DNA of 64,000 bases from Nitratireductor aquibiodomus NL21 = JCM 21793 (GCF_000615975.1 NZ_BAMP01000006.1:29144-93143); one strand, 5' to 3'; shown: positions 27,227 to 40,962, counted from the first letter of the stretch. Notes: generated from the letters alone by a model not told the origin. A program made the numbers and translations.

Positions 27227-27904
27227 ATGACTGTTCCCGTTACGATCGACGTCGTTTCCGACGTCGTATGCCCCTGGTGTTATGTGGGGCGCGCACGTCT
27301 GAAGAAGGCTTTGGAGGCAGTTCCAGAGATTTCCATCAATCTGCGCTGGCGACCGTTCCAGCTCGACCCGACCATTCCGCCAGAAGGCAAGAGCCGGCGG
27401 GATTATCTCGCCGACAAATTCGGCGATGAAGCCCGTATCCGGCAGATGCACGAGCAGCTTGGCACTATCGGAGAGGCCGAGGGGATATCCTTCGATTTCG
27501 ACGCCATTGCGCTTTCACCCAACACGCTCAACGCACACCGGGTAATCCGCTGGGCGGCAACGGCGGAACCGGGCGTGCAGGATCGCCTCGTCGGCCGCCT
27601 TTTCGCACTCTATTTCGAGGAAGGCGCGGATGTCGGAGATGCCACCGTCCTGATCCAGGCCGCAAAAGAGGCAGGGATGGACGCTGCGGTGGTCGAGACG
27701 CTGCTTGCGACCGACGCCGACCGGACCGAGGTCGAACAGGAGATCGCGACCGCTCAACAGATGGGTGTCACCGGCGTGCCGTGCTTCCTGCTTGAGGGCA
27801 GGTATGCGGTGGTGGGAGCGCAGGAACCGGCAACACTTGCCGATGCCATCCGCCAGGTGGCACAGGCCAAGGCTGACGGCACGCTGGACAACGGCCAGGG
27901 GTGA
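27227..27904 (+). CDS. DsbA-family (FrnE-like) thiol oxidoreductase
   Basis: A 225-residue thioredoxin-fold protein with the active-site CPWC at residues 15-18 (VVSDVVCPWCYVG) and a cis-proline loop GVTGVPCFLLEG near residue 185. The large helical insertion and lack of a signal peptide place it in the cytoplasmic FrnE group of disulfide isomerase or oxidoreductase enzymes. It lies 11 bases after the solute-binding protein and may be co-transcribed with it. Confidence 0.88.
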   Translation: MTVPVTIDVVSDVVCPWCYVGRARLKKALEAVPEISINLRWRPFQLDPTIPPEGKSRRDYLADKFGDEARIRQMHEQLGTIGEAEGISFDFDAIALSPNTLNAHRVIRWAATAEPGVQDRLVGRLFALYFEEGADVGDATVLIQAAKEAGMDAAVVETLLATDADRTEVEQEIATAQQMGVTGVPCFLLEGRYAVVGAQEPATLADAIRQVAQAKADGTLDNGQG

Positions 27905-27945
27905 CCTCTGAGGCGGGGTAAGACAAGCGGTCGCCGCCCGCCCTG

Positions 27946-30900
27946 TCAGGCCGCCTTCTTCTCGATCAGTCGCACGAGCTGCGTCATGATGACGGCAGCA
28001 CCGGCAAGCCGCTTCTCGGGCGTTGGCCAGTCACGGATAAAGACGATGCTCTGGTCGGGCCGGATTTTGGCGAGCGATCCCTGCTCGCCGATGAAGCGAA
28101 CGAGCCCCACCGGTTCGGGGAACTCCTGATTTCGGAAATGCACCACGGTCCCCTTGGGGCCGGCATCGAGCTTTTCGACATTGGCCCTGCGGCACAGAGC
28201 CTTGATGAAGACGATCTTGAGCAGATGCTCCACTTCCTGCGGAAGCGGGCCGAAACGGTCGATGAGTTCGGCGCCGAAAGCATCGATCTCTTCAGGCGTT
28301 TCGAGCTCTGCAATGCGGCGGTATAGCCCCAGACGCAACTGCAGATCCGAAACATAGGCTTCGGGAATCATCACCGCCGTGCCGACCGTGATCTGCGGCG
28401 ACCAGCCAGTGTCTACGGCCTCTTCCGTGCCCTTCAGCTCGGCAACGGCTTCTTCCAGCATCTGCTGGTAGAGTTCATAGCCAACTTCCTTAACGTGACC
28501 GGACTGCTCCTCGCCCAGTATGTTGCCGGCACCGCGAATGTCGAGATCGTGGCTTGCAAGCTGGAACCCTGCGCCGAGCGTGTCGAGCGACTGGAGCACT
28601 TTGAGACGCCGTTCGGCCGTGGCGGTCAATGTCCGGTTTGGCGGCAGGGTGAAGAGCGCATAGGCGCGTACCTTCGAGCGGCCCACGCGCCCGCGCAGCT
28701 GATAGAGTTGCGCCAGGCCAAACATGTCCGCCCGGTGCACGATCAGCGTGTTGGCTGTCGGGATGTCGAGACCGGACTCGACGATGGTGGTGGACAGAAG
28801 CACGTCATACTGACCGTCATAGAAGGCGTTCATGATGTCGTCGAGTTCGCCCGGCGCCAATTGCCCGTGCGCTGTCGCAACTTTCAGTTCCGGCACGTGT
28901 TCGCTGAGGAATTCCCGGACTTCCGCCAGATCGGAGACCCGCGGGACGACATAAAAGCTCTGCCCACCGCGATAGCGCTCGCGCAGAAGCGTCTCGCGGA
29001 TGACGAGTGGATCGACCGGCGAGATGAAGCTTCGCACGGCCATGCGGTCCACCGGTGCCGTGGTGATGAGCGACAGCTCGCGCACGCCGGTCAGCGCCAG
29101 CTGGAGGGTGCGCGGGATCGGCGTGGCCGACAGTGTCAGCACATGGATATCCGACTTGAGGTCCTTCAGCCGCTCCTTGTGCCTGACGCCGAAATGCTGC
29201 TCTTCATCGATGATCAGAAGGCCGAGATTCTTGAAGGTGACGGAGCTTCCCAGAAGCGCATGGGTGCCAACCACGATGTCGATCGTGCCATCGGCGATGC
29301 CTTTCTTGGTTTCGGCGAGCTCTTTCGAACCGACCAGGCGCGAGGCCTGCCGCACGCGCAGGGGCAGACCGGCGAACCGGTCGCGGAAGGTCTTGAAGTG
29401 CTGGCGGGCAAGCAGCGTCGTGGGCACGACCACGGCCACCTGCAGCCCCTCCATGGCGGCCACGAATGCCGCACGCAACGCCACCTCCGTCTTGCCGAAC
29501 CCCACATCGCCGCAGATCAGGCGATCCATGGGCCGGCCAGAGCCCAGATCGTCGATCACCGCATCAATGGCCGTCTGCTGGTCTTCGGTTTCCTCATAGG
29601 GAAAGCGTGCGGCAAATTCGCCATAAAGCCCCTCGGGCGGTGCAAGCTTGACGCCGGGCCGCATCTCGCGTTCGGCGGCAATGCGGATCAGATGGCCCGC
29701 CATCTCCAGAAGCTTCTTTTTCAGCTTCGCCTTGCGCGACTGCCAGGCCACACCGCCCAGCTTGTCGAGCATGGTGTCCGGCCCATCCGACCCGTAGCGC
29801 GACAGAAGCTCGATGTTTTCGACCGGCAGGAACAGCCGGTCATCGCCGGCATAGCGCAGCTCAAGGCAGTCATGAGGCGCACCCATGGCCTCGATGGTTT
29901 TGAGCCCAATGAACCGGCCGATGCCGTGATCGGCGTGAACAACGATGTCTCCGGCTGAAAGGGCTGCCACTTCGGAGATAAAGTCGGACGCTTTTTTGCG
30001 CTTCCTGGCGCGGCGCACCAGACGGTCGCCCAGAATGTCCTGTTCGCCGATGACGGCCAGCCTGGCCGTTTCAAACCCGGTTTCCAGCGGCAGAACGCCG
30101 ATGCCTGCCTGCTGTTCCGGAAGCTTTTCCAGCTCTGCCAGCGTTTCGATACGCGCGACGTTGCCAAGATTGTGCTCGGCCAGGATCTGCGAAAGCCGCT
30201 CGGCGGAACCTTCACTCCAGCCCGCGATCAGAACGCGCTTGCCGCTGGCGCGCAGCGCTCCGATATGCCTGACCGCATGATCGAACACATTGGCATTGGG
30301 ATCGGCCCGCTCCTCGGCAAAATTGCGCCCAGCCTCCGCGCCCGCGTGGTGGATACGTGCCTTGCTCGTCTCCGGCGTTGCAAAGGGGGTGAAATGAATC
30401 ACACGCCTGTCGCGTGATGCAGCACTCACCTCTTCACGATCGAGATAAAGCGTTTCCGGCGCGACCGGCTTGTAGGGCACCGCTCCGCCAAGCTCGCTAC
30501 CTTCCATCTGTGCGCGGCGTGCCTCGTAGTGATCGACGATGAGCGCATGACGCTCACCCAGCGCCTCTTCCGCCAGATGATCGAACACGACCGGAGCCTC
30601 GGGAAGATAATCGAGGACGCTGTCGAGCCGCTCATGGAAGAGTGGCAGCCAGTGTTCCATGCCCGCAAAACGCCTGCCTTCGCTCACCGCCGCATAGAGC
30701 GCATCGTCGCGTGAAGGTGCGCCGAAAGTCTCGATATAGTTGCGGCGAAACCGGCTGATGACCTCGGGGCTGAGCGTGATCTCGCTCATGGCCTGAAGCG
30801 CAATCTCCTTGCGCTGCCCCGTCGTCCTCTGGGTGGCAACGTCGAAGGCCCGGATCGATTCGAGCGTGTCGCCGAAGAAATCAAGCCGTAGCGCCTCATC

Positions 30901-31449
30901 CCAGCCGGGAGCGAAGAGGTCCAGAATGCCGCCGCGCACAGCATATTCGCCCACGTCGCGCACTGTCGAAACACGTTCGAACCCGCTCGTTTCAAGACGG
31001 GCCGTGAGGGCGGTCATGTCGACCTGATTGCCCGGACGCGCGAAAAAGCCCTGGGCTCCGATCTGGTCTGCGGGCGGCATGCGCTGCAAGAGCGCATTGG
31101 CGCTCACGATCACCAAAGAACGGTGCGGCTTCCTGCGCAGCTCCGCCATCGCGCCCATTGCGGCAAGCCGCCGCGCGGCCGCATCGCCACCCGGTGACAC
31201 ACGATCATAGGGCAGACAGTCCCAGGCCGGCAGGTCGAGCACCGGCAATCCCGGGTCGACGAAGCGCAGCGTATCGACCAGCGCAGGCAGACGCTGCCCG
31301 TCGCGCAGGATGAAAATCGTCGGGCCATCGGGCGCCACTTCGCGGGCAACAGCTGCCAGTGCAAAGGCCTCAAACCCGTCGGCCACACCATCAACTGTCA
31401 GCGCACCGACGCCCTGACGCGGCAGTTTTGGCGAATCCATCAAGCTCAT
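27946..31449 (-). CDS. mfd: Transcription-repair coupling factor
   Basis: A 1167-residue DNA translocase that removes RNA polymerase stalled at lesions and recruits UvrA for nucleotide excision repair. Domains in order: a UvrB-like N-terminal region (residues about 20-330), the CarD-like RNA polymerase interaction domain (about 490-550, GDIVVHADHGIGRFIG), the RecG-like helicase motor with Walker A GDVGFGKTEVALR (about 645) and DEEQHFGV (about 745), and a C-terminal TRCF domain (about 1010-1110). The length matches the family. It converges on the DsbA-like gene and follows sdhE by 12 bases on the same strand. Confidence 0.96.
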   Translation of the reverse strand: MSLMDSPKLPRQGVGALTVDGVADGFEAFALAAVAREVAPDGPTIFILRDGQRLPALVDTLRFVDPGLPVLDLPAWDCLPYDRVSPGGDAAARRLAAMGAMAELRRKPHRSLVIVSANALLQRMPPADQIGAQGFFARPGNQVDMTALTARLETSGFERVSTVRDVGEYAVRGGILDLFAPGWDEALRLDFFGDTLESIRAFDVATQRTTGQRKEIALQAMSEITLSPEVISRFRRNYIETFGAPSRDDALYAAVSEGRRFAGMEHWLPLFHERLDSVLDYLPEAPVVFDHLAEEALGERHALIVDHYEARRAQMEGSELGGAVPYKPVAPETLYLDREEVSAASRDRRVIHFTPFATPETSKARIHHAGAEAGRNFAEERADPNANVFDHAVRHIGALRASGKRVLIAGWSEGSAERLSQILAEHNLGNVARIETLAELEKLPEQQAGIGVLPLETGFETARLAVIGEQDILGDRLVRRARKRKKASDFISEVAALSAGDIVVHADHGIGRFIGLKTIEAMGAPHDCLELRYAGDDRLFLPVENIELLSRYGSDGPDTMLDKLGGVAWQSRKAKLKKKLLEMAGHLIRIAAEREMRPGVKLAPPEGLYGEFAARFPYEETEDQQTAIDAVIDDLGSGRPMDRLICGDVGFGKTEVALRAAFVAAMEGLQVAVVVPTTLLARQHFKTFRDRFAGLPLRVRQASRLVGSKELAETKKGIADGTIDIVVGTHALLGSSVTFKNLGLLIIDEEQHFGVRHKERLKDLKSDIHVLTLSATPIPRTLQLALTGVRELSLITTAPVDRMAVRSFISPVDPLVIRETLLRERYRGGQSFYVVPRVSDLAEVREFLSEHVPELKVATAHGQLAPGELDDIMNAFYDGQYDVLLSTTIVESGLDIPTANTLIVHRADMFGLAQLYQLRGRVGRSKVRAYALFTLPPNRTLTATAERRLKVLQSLDTLGAGFQLASHDLDIRGAGNILGEEQSGHVKEVGYELYQQMLEEAVAELKGTEEAVDTGWSPQITVGTAVMIPEAYVSDLQLRLGLYRRIAELETPEEIDAFGAELIDRFGPLPQEVEHLLKIVFIKALCRRANVEKLDAGPKGTVVHFRNQEFPEPVGLVRFIGEQGSLAKIRPDQSIVFIRDWPTPEKRLAGAAVIMTQLVRLIEKKAA

Positions 31450-31461
31450 CAGCGTTGAACC

Positions 31462-31755
31462 TCAGCGCCCGCGCGACGCGGTTATGCGCGCCCAGAGAGG
31501 CGTGTCGTATTCCGGCGGCACCGCCACCTCGCCCGTCACCCATTTGAAGAGATTCGTGTCCGGAACATCGAGAATGGCCTCGAGCTCGGTCATTTCTTCG
31601 TCGCTCAGACGGTCGATCTCGGCATCCGCAAATCCGCCGAGCACCAGATCCATCTCGCGCATGCCGCGCCGCCAGGAACGCACAAGCGCGCGGCGTCGGC
31701 GCGGGTCGAGATCGTGGCTGGAACGGGTTGTGCCTGTCATGGGTTTCGCCTTCAT
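31462..31755 (-). CDS. sdhE: Succinate dehydrogenase assembly factor 2 (FAD assembly)
   Basis: A small 97-residue DUF339/SdhE protein that promotes covalent flavin attachment to the SdhA subunit. The signature RSWRRGMREMDLVLGGFAD (family RRGMxExD motif) is at residues 27-45, followed by the helical DEEMTELEAILDVPDTNLFKWVTG. The start is at 31755; an ATG at 31740 (92 residues) is an alternative. It lies just upstream of mfd, divergent from recG, which is a common rhizobial order. Confidence 0.9.
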   Translation of the reverse strand: MKAKPMTGTTRSSHDLDPRRRRALVRSWRRGMREMDLVLGGFADAEIDRLSDEEMTELEAILDVPDTNLFKWVTGEVAVPPEYDTPLWARITASRGR

Positions 31756-31848
31756 GGTCTGCGGCGGTCGGTCGCCCGGGCGGATATAGCGTGTGCATGA
31801 GCGTCTGTCAGCCTTGCGTCGCCGAATTTGGGCCTTAATCATGACAGG

Positions 31849-33957
31849 ATGCGCCCTTCCGTTCTCGACCCTCTCTTCGCTCCTGTCACGACGCTCGACG
31901 GCGTCGGCGCGAAACTGGCCGACCTCATGGCAAACATCGTTCCCGGCGATGTCGCGGGGCGGGAACTTCGTGTCGGCGATCTTCTCTTCGTGCTTCCGCA
32001 TTCGCTGATTGACCGGCGAAACCGACCCGGCATTGCCAACGCTGCAGAGGGAACAATCGTTACGCTCGACCTGACGGTCGGACGTCACCACCCTTCTCCG
32101 CCCGGCCGCAGGAACGTGCCCTACCGTGTCTTCGCCTTCGACGAAACTGGCGAGATCGCCCTCACCTTCTTTCACGCCCGCGCGCCGTGGATCGAAAAAA
32201 TCCTTCCGGAAGGCGAGCAGGTTCTGGTGAGCGGACGGATGGAATGGTTCAACGGACGCGCCTCCATGGTGCATCCCGATTTCGTCGTTCCGGCGGCAGA
32301 GGCGCACACACTGCCGACGCTCGAGCCGGTTTACCCACTGACGGCCGGTCTCTCGGCAAAAGTCCTGCGCCGGGCAATTGCACAATCGCTGGAGCGCCTC
32401 CCCGACCTGCCGGAATGGCAAGACGAGAGCTTTCTCTCCCGCAACCGGATGCCAGCTTTCGGCGAAGCCCTGAACAGGCTGCATGATCCGGACGCACCGG
32501 AGGACGTCCAGCCTGAAAGTCCCTACTGGCGGCGCATCGCCTATGACGAATTCCTTGCCGGACAGCTTTCGCTGGCACTGGTGCGCGCGAAGGTCAAGCG
32601 CCTCTCAGGTCGTGCGCTAGCGGGTGATGGGCGTTTCGAAGCGAAAATCCGGGCTGCCCTTCCCTATCAACTGACGCGATCACAGGAAGAGGCCGTGCAG
32701 GACATCCACGCGGATCTGGCGAGCCCGGAGCGAATGGTTCGCCTGCTTCAGGGCGATGTGGGCGCGGGCAAGACAGTGGTAGCACTTCTTGCCATGGCAC
32801 GCGCGGCGGAAGCGGGCGGCCAATCGGCTCTCATGGCGCCGACGGAAATCCTCGCCCGACAGCACGCGGCAACAATCGCACCGCTGGCCGAATCTGCCGG
32901 GCTACGGATCGCGGTTCTGACCGGCCGTGAGAAAGGCAGGGAGCGCCAGCGCATTCTCGATGAAATCGCGTCGGGCACGGTCGATTTCGTGATCGGGACC
33001 CACGCACTTTTCCAGGAAACGGTCCAGTTCCGCGATCTCGCTTTTGCGGTCGTGGACGAGCAGCATCGTTTCGGCGTGCATCAGCGGCTGGCCATGACCG
33101 CAAAGGGCAATGCGCCGGACATGCTCGTCATGACGGCGACCCCGATCCCGCGCACGCTCGTGCTCTCGGCGTTTGGCGACATGGATGTCTCGCGCCTGAC
33201 TGAAAAGCCCGCGGGGCGACAGCCAATCCGCACCGTGACACTGCCGGTGGAGCGTCTCCCGCAACTGGTCGACCGGCTCAGGAAAGCGCTTTCAGAGGAC
33301 CAGAAGGTTTACTGGATCTGCCCGCTCGTCGAGGAATCGGAAGAACTTGAGCTGATGTCGGCCGAAGACCGCCACGCTGCGCTGCAGAAAGTCTTCGGGA
33401 ACGCCGTCGGGCTCATTCACGGACGCATGAAAGCCGCCGACAAGGACGAGGCGATGCGCGCCTTCAAGACCGGCGAAACACGCATTCTGGTCGGCACGAC
33501 GGTGGTCGAGGTGGGCGTCGATGTGCCGGACGCGACGATCATTGTCATAGAACATGCCGAGCGCTTCGGCCTCGCCCAGCTTCACCAGCTGCGCGGGCGT
33601 GTGGGCCGTGGCGCCCTCGCCTCTTCCTGCGTGCTTGTCTACAAGGGGCCGCTCGGGGAAACGGCCACGCGGCGGCTGGAGGTGATGCGCGATACAGAGG
33701 ACGGGTTCGTGATCGCGGAGGAAGACCTGAAACTGCGCGGTGAAGGCGATCTTCTGGGCACCAAGCAGTCCGGAACGCCCGGGTTCCGCGTCGCACGGAT
33801 CGAGGCCCATGTGGACCTGCTGCAGGCCGCCCGTGACGATGCACGGCTTGTCCTGTCACGCGATCCCGAACTCCAGTCCCCGCGCGGCGAGGCACTGCGG
33901 TTGCTGCTCTATTTGTTCGGACGCGACGAGGCCATCCGCTTGCTACGTGCCGGCTGA
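31849..33957 (+). CDS. recG: ATP-dependent DNA helicase RecG
   Basis: A 702-residue branch-migration helicase that regresses stalled forks and processes recombination intermediates. It has an N-terminal wedge/OB-fold domain, Walker A GDVGAGKTVVALL (about residue 302), DEQHRFGVHQR (about 403), TATPIPRTL, and the late QLRGRVGRG with TRG-like C-terminus. The start is ATG 31849 (MRPSVLDPLFAP). It is divergent from sdhE and overlaps the convergent DUF502 gene by 49 bases. Confidence 0.96.
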   Translation: MRPSVLDPLFAPVTTLDGVGAKLADLMANIVPGDVAGRELRVGDLLFVLPHSLIDRRNRPGIANAAEGTIVTLDLTVGRHHPSPPGRRNVPYRVFAFDETGEIALTFFHARAPWIEKILPEGEQVLVSGRMEWFNGRASMVHPDFVVPAAEAHTLPTLEPVYPLTAGLSAKVLRRAIAQSLERLPDLPEWQDESFLSRNRMPAFGEALNRLHDPDAPEDVQPESPYWRRIAYDEFLAGQLSLALVRAKVKRLSGRALAGDGRFEAKIRAALPYQLTRSQEEAVQDIHADLASPERMVRLLQGDVGAGKTVVALLAMARAAEAGGQSALMAPTEILARQHAATIAPLAESAGLRIAVLTGREKGRERQRILDEIASGTVDFVIGTHALFQETVQFRDLAFAVVDEQHRFGVHQRLAMTAKGNAPDMLVMTATPIPRTLVLSAFGDMDVSRLTEKPAGRQPIRTVTLPVERLPQLVDRLRKALSEDQKVYWICPLVEESEELELMSAEDRHAALQKVFGNAVGLIHGRMKAADKDEAMRAFKTGETRILVGTTVVEVGVDVPDATIIVIEHAERFGLAQLHQLRGRVGRGALASSCVLVYKGPLGETATRRLEVMRDTEDGFVIAEEDLKLRGEGDLLGTKQSGTPGFRVARIEAHVDLLQAARDDARLVLSRDPELQSPRGEALRLLLYLFGRDEAIRLLRAG

Positions 33958-34616
33958 GTACCGGTTTCCTTTGCTTCCTCGGCGAGAGCAGCGGTCCTGG
34001 CGTGATACTCCGGGGCGACAAGACCCGCCGATATGACGAGTTTTGCACCCTCCTCAACGGTCATCTTGAGCTCGATCACATCCTTCTTGGGAACGAAGAG
34101 CAGATAACCGGAGGTCGGGTTCGGCGTGGTCGGCAGAAACACGGCGATGGTCTGCCCTGCATCGTCGTCGATCTTCGCCTGAACCTCCCCACGCGTTTCC
34201 GTGGCGATGAACACCAGCGCCCACAATCCCTTGCGCGGATACTCCACGAGGCCGACCTTCTTGAAGGTGTCGGACCGTTCCGAAAGCACGGTCTCAAGAA
34301 TCTGCTTCAAGCCACGGTAGACACTGCGTACGAGCGGCATGCGCCCGAGAACGTTTTCGCCTGTGGCAAGAATGGTGCGCCCGATGAAGTTGGCGGTCAG
34401 AAACCCGATCAGCGTGATCATGATCAGCGCGACGATCAAGCCGAACCCGGGAACCGCGAACGGCAGGTAATTGTCCGGATTGTAGCGGAACGGGATGTAG
34501 GGTTTGACCCAGGAATCGACCCAGCCGATCATCGACCAGGCGAGATAGGCCGTGATCGCCAGCGGCGCGGTGACAATGAAGCCCGTAAGGAAGTAGTTGC
34601 GCAGGCGAGTCATCAT
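33909..34616 (-). CDS. DUF502 family membrane protein
   Basis: A 235-residue protein with two N-terminal transmembrane segments (YFLTGFIVTAPLAITAYLAW and FGLIVALIMITLIGFL) and a following domain with GRMPLVRSVYRGLKQI and LFVPKKDVIELKMTVEEGAKLVISAGLV, typical of DUF502 proteins found in bacteria and plants. Function is unknown; relatives are linked to membrane trafficking or stomatal function in plants. It overlaps recG tail-to-tail. Confidence 0.88.
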   Translation of the reverse strand: MMTRLRNYFLTGFIVTAPLAITAYLAWSMIGWVDSWVKPYIPFRYNPDNYLPFAVPGFGLIVALIMITLIGFLTANFIGRTILATGENVLGRMPLVRSVYRGLKQILETVLSERSDTFKKVGLVEYPRKGLWALVFIATETRGEVQAKIDDDAGQTIAVFLPTTPNPTSGYLLFVPKKDVIELKMTVEEGAKLVISAGLVAPEYHARTAALAEEAKETGTQPARSKRMASSRPNK

Positions 34617-34734
34617 GATGTGGAAACGGGCCTCGAATATGATGGATTAACGAAAAACAGCCCGGTGGACACTACGCCACCAGGCTGAACAATAGAATAG
34701 GAATTCGGGCCGCTATATGACAGCCCCTCTTTCG

Positions 34735-36558
<1,824 letters not shown>

Positions 36559-36694
36559 ATGGCTGTCTCAGCCTCCCACCAAATGATCAAACCCCGATTC
36601 ACGCGATTGTTCTAGAGCGCGCAGGAAGGGGATGAAAATCAACAAGTCTTTCAGTTCGTATCAGGCCTGATCAGATGCCTATATTGCCTGGATA

Positions 36695-38055
36695 TCAAGT
36701 TTTTGAGCGTTTTGCCTTGAGCGCCGCCAGCCGATCGCGCAGACGTTTGCCAAGACCCTCACGATTGGATTGACGCGCGCGGCCGAAAGCGAGTGCGTCG
36801 CTGGTACGGACTCCGTGATCACGCTGCCCGACGCCACATAGGCACCCGCGCCGATGGTCACCGGGGCAACCAGTGAAGAATTGGTGCCGACAAAGGCGCC
36901 CGGCTCAATATCGGTGAAATGCTTCGAAAAGCCGTCATAGTTGCAGGTGATGGTACCGGCTCCAAGATTGGCCTTCGCACCAACCCGGGCGTCGCCCACA
37001 TAGGACAGGTGCGGAATCTTGGCGCCGGGTTCGACACGCGTCTTCTTGATCTCAACGAAATTGCCAACCTTCGCGCCATCCATGATTTCGGCGCCCGGAC
37101 GCAGCCGCGCGAACGGTCCGACTGAGGCTCCCGCGTCGACACGCGCTTCCTCGAGATGGGAATTGGCTTTCAGCGTCACGTTTTCGCCTATCGTCACGCC
37201 GGGTCCGAAGAAGACGTTCGGTTCGATGACCGTGTCGCGGCCGACAACGGTGTCATGTGCGAAATAAACGGTTTCGGGAGCGATCAGCGTTACGCCATCC
37301 AGCATCATGGCTTCGCGCCGGCGCTGTTGCCAGATCGCTTCCGCAGCGGCAAGTTCCGCCCGATTGTTGATGCCGAGCGCGCTTTCGTAATCGGCTTCGA
37401 TTGCCCGAACCGTCAACCCGCGACCGGTCGCGATCTCGACAATATCGGTGAGGTAATATTCGCCCTTGGCGTTGTCGTTGCCGATGGCCTCAAGGAGCTC
37501 CAGCGCGCGATTGCCGGCAATGCCCATGGCACCGCCGTTGCAAAACGTTATCCGGCGCTCTTCATCGGAGCAGTCCTTCTCCTCGCGGATCGCAATCAGC
37601 GCGTCGCCATTCTCGATCAGCCGGCCATAGCCGGTCGGGCGATCCGTGCGAAACCCCATGACCACGATGTCGGCTCCCCTGGCCAGCCCTGCGCGCAGTG
37701 TCTGAAGCGCTTCCAGCGAAATGAGCGGTGTGTCGCCAAAGGTCACGAGAACATCGTCATACCCGCGTGCAATCGCCGCGCGGGCTGCGAGCACTGCGTG
37801 GCCCGTGCCGAGCCGCTCCGACTGAATGAATGTCTCGGCCCCTGGCGCAAACCCCTCCGCCGCTTTCGACACGGCTTCGGCACCGTGCCCCACGACCAGC
37901 GCCTTGTTGCCAGCTCCGGCACCGTCAAGCGCGCGTGTCACGTGACCGAGCATTTCCAGCCCGGCGATCCTGTGCAGAACCTTGGGCGTGGCGCTTTTCA
38001 TCCGCGTCCCCTCGCCTGCTGCGAGAATGACGGAAAGGCAGGTGCGTTCGCTCAT
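36695..38055 (-). CDS. glmU: Bifunctional GlcNAc-1-P uridyltransferase / GlcN-1-P acetyltransferase, frameshifted at C-terminus
   Basis: Makes UDP-GlcNAc in two steps. The N-terminal pyrophosphorylase has [11 protein letters not shown] (residues 12-22) and the C-terminal left-handed beta-helix has hexapeptide repeats and the ITCNYDG acetyltransferase segment. Near 36798 one G is missing (GCGGAC to GCGAC). Read literally, the end is a frameshifted tail to 36679; repaired, it continues as [30 protein letters not shown] to TGA at 36695, the expected tail. Repaired length is about 453 residues. Only the last 35 or so residues are affected, so enzyme activity might survive, but error is more likely. 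Confidence 0.93.
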
Positions 38056-38097
38056 GGAAGGAAATCCGTTGTGCTTCTGACGAGTCGCCTTTTCTTA

Positions 38098-38147
38098 GAG
38101 CATCGGACCGAAAAGTGGAATCCGGTTTTCGGATTATTCCGATGCTC
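38098..38147. repeat. Rhizobial intergenic palindrome, copy 2
   Basis: GAGCATCGGA at one end pairs with TCCGATGCTC at the other, and the inner CCGAAAA pairs with TTTTCGG, giving an extended hairpin. It is the inverted match of the element at 1-46. It lies upstream of glmU and downstream of ccdA, both on the minus strand. Confidence 0.8.
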
Positions 38148-38230
38148 CATCAATCGTTTAGATCGTCCTTTGTGCGTCCGGATGGACGCACGGCGATCCA
38201 GCATTCTGCCCTTGCGGCACCAGTCCGCTC

Positions 38231-38989
38231 TCAGCCGAGTTTGCCAAGGGCCGGAAAGGTTTCAAGAAGCCAGAAAGCCATGGATTGCATGCCGCCGGTT
38301 AAGAAAAGGACACCGGCAAGGACCAGCAGTCCGCCCATTATTTTTTCAATTCGCCCGAGCTGCATGCGGAACCGGGCGAGGAAGCGCATGAAACTGCCCG
38401 AAAACAGTGCCGCCAGAAGAAACGGCACCCCAAGCCCCAGAGAATAAACGGCGAGCAGCAGCGCGCCATCGCCAACGGTCTCGCGCCCGCCAGCCAGCGT
38501 CAGGATCGGTCCCAGAACGGGCCCGATGCACGGTGTCCAGCCGAACGCGAACGCCAGCCCCATGACATAGGCTCCGAGCCTGGTGGCCGGTTCCCCCCCC
38601 GCCTGAAAGCGTGCTTCGCGCGACAGAAAAGGAATCCGCACCACGCCCAGGAAGTTCAGTCCCATGATGATGATGACGATGCCGGCAAGAATGGCGAGTT
38701 CCTGCTGCCACGCGCGCAGCACGGCGCCGATCGTGGACGCTCCAGCCCCCAGAAGCACGAAGACCGTGGTAAAGCCGAGCACGAAGGAGACGGACGCCGC
38801 AAAGAGCGCAAACCGCGTTGCGCCGCCGGACGAAGCGCCGGTTCCATCTGCGCCTTCGCCCTGGAACTGCTCCACCGAGACACCGGCCATGTAGCACAGA
38901 TAGGGAGGAACGAGCGGCAGGACACACGGGGACAGGAACGACAGCGCACCCGCACCTGCGGCACTCAAATATCCAACATCAATCGCCAT
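38231..38989 (-). CDS. ccdA: Cytochrome c biogenesis protein CcdA
   Basis: A 252-residue inner-membrane protein with six hydrophobic segments that carries reducing power across the membrane for cytochrome c haem ligation. It has the two redox cysteines in FLSPCVLPLVPPYL (near residue 22) and FGWTPCIGPVLGPIL (near residue 153), each in its conserved Pro-Cys motif. It is alone on the minus strand, with no other c-type maturation genes nearby. It could also serve thiol reductants other than CcmG. Confidence 0.92.
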   Translation of the reverse strand: MAIDVGYLSAAGAGALSFLSPCVLPLVPPYLCYMAGVSVEQFQGEGADGTGASSGGATRFALFAASVSFVLGFTTVFVLLGAGASTIGAVLRAWQQELAILAGIVIIIMGLNFLGVVRIPFLSREARFQAGGEPATRLGAYVMGLAFAFGWTPCIGPVLGPILTLAGGRETVGDGALLLAVYSLGLGVPFLLAALFSGSFMRFLARFRMQLGRIEKIMGGLLVLAGVLFLTGGMQSMAFWLLETFPALGKLG

Positions 38990-39164
38990 GCTTCATCTCA
39001 AAACCAAATCCGCGCAATGCGCGCTGCAGAAAGAACACACCCGTATAAGCAGAGGTTCCGCACACGCCAATCACCTTTGCGTGGCATACCGTCGCTACGG
39101 ATGAGCACCCGCGCAGCCAGCCTGTGCGGGAGAATGACGTTCAACGGCGGTCTGACGGAGATGG

Positions 39165-39240
39165 TGGTGAGCGCGCAGGGGCTCGAACCCTGGACCTACT
39201 GATTAAAAGTCAGTTGCTCTACCAACTGAGCTACGCGCTC
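39165..39240 (-). tRNA. tRNA-Lys (anticodon UUU)
   Basis: A complete 76-base cloverleaf including the encoded CCA. The acceptor arms GAGCGCG and CGCGCTC pair, AGCTCAGTTGGTAGAGC forms the D arm, CTGACTTTTAATCAG carries the anticodon TTT, and CAGGGTTCGAGCCCCTG forms the T arm. It lies between ccdA and glpK and is not part of either transcript. Confidence 0.97.
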
Positions 39241-39306
39241 CCGGCGGGTTCTTCCGAACCCCGGAAATTGCGGCGGAACATAGAGAGGCGCTTATCAGCG
39301 GTCAAC

Positions 39307-39340
39307 CGGAAAAAAGTGTCTTTCTCCCGACTTTTTTCCG
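39307..39340. terminator. Inverted repeat, possible terminator after glpK
   Basis: CGGAAAAAAGT at 39307-39317 and ACTTTTTTCCG at 39330-39340 are perfect 11-bp complements separated by 12 bases. It lies 31 bases beyond the glpK stop and 66 bases before the tRNA on the opposite side. An A/T-rich stem is unusual for a terminator, so the assignment is tentative. Confidence 0.45.
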
Positions 39341-39371
39341 CTCCTCCCGACCAGCACCATTCGGGGCGACT

Positions 39372-40862
<1,491 letters not shown>

Positions 40863-40962
40863 GAGTCCTCCGGATCGGTCTGCAAAACTGTCGAAAACGG
40901 GGAGCCGGACTGACCGCCTCCCCGTGCAATTGTCATGTCAATCAAGCCGACTGCAACCGGCC

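Noticed and set aside
36559..36678. Upstream region of glmS, inspected for a glmS ribozyme
   Set aside because: Too short and lacking the ribozyme core; such ribozymes are a feature of Gram-positive bacteria.
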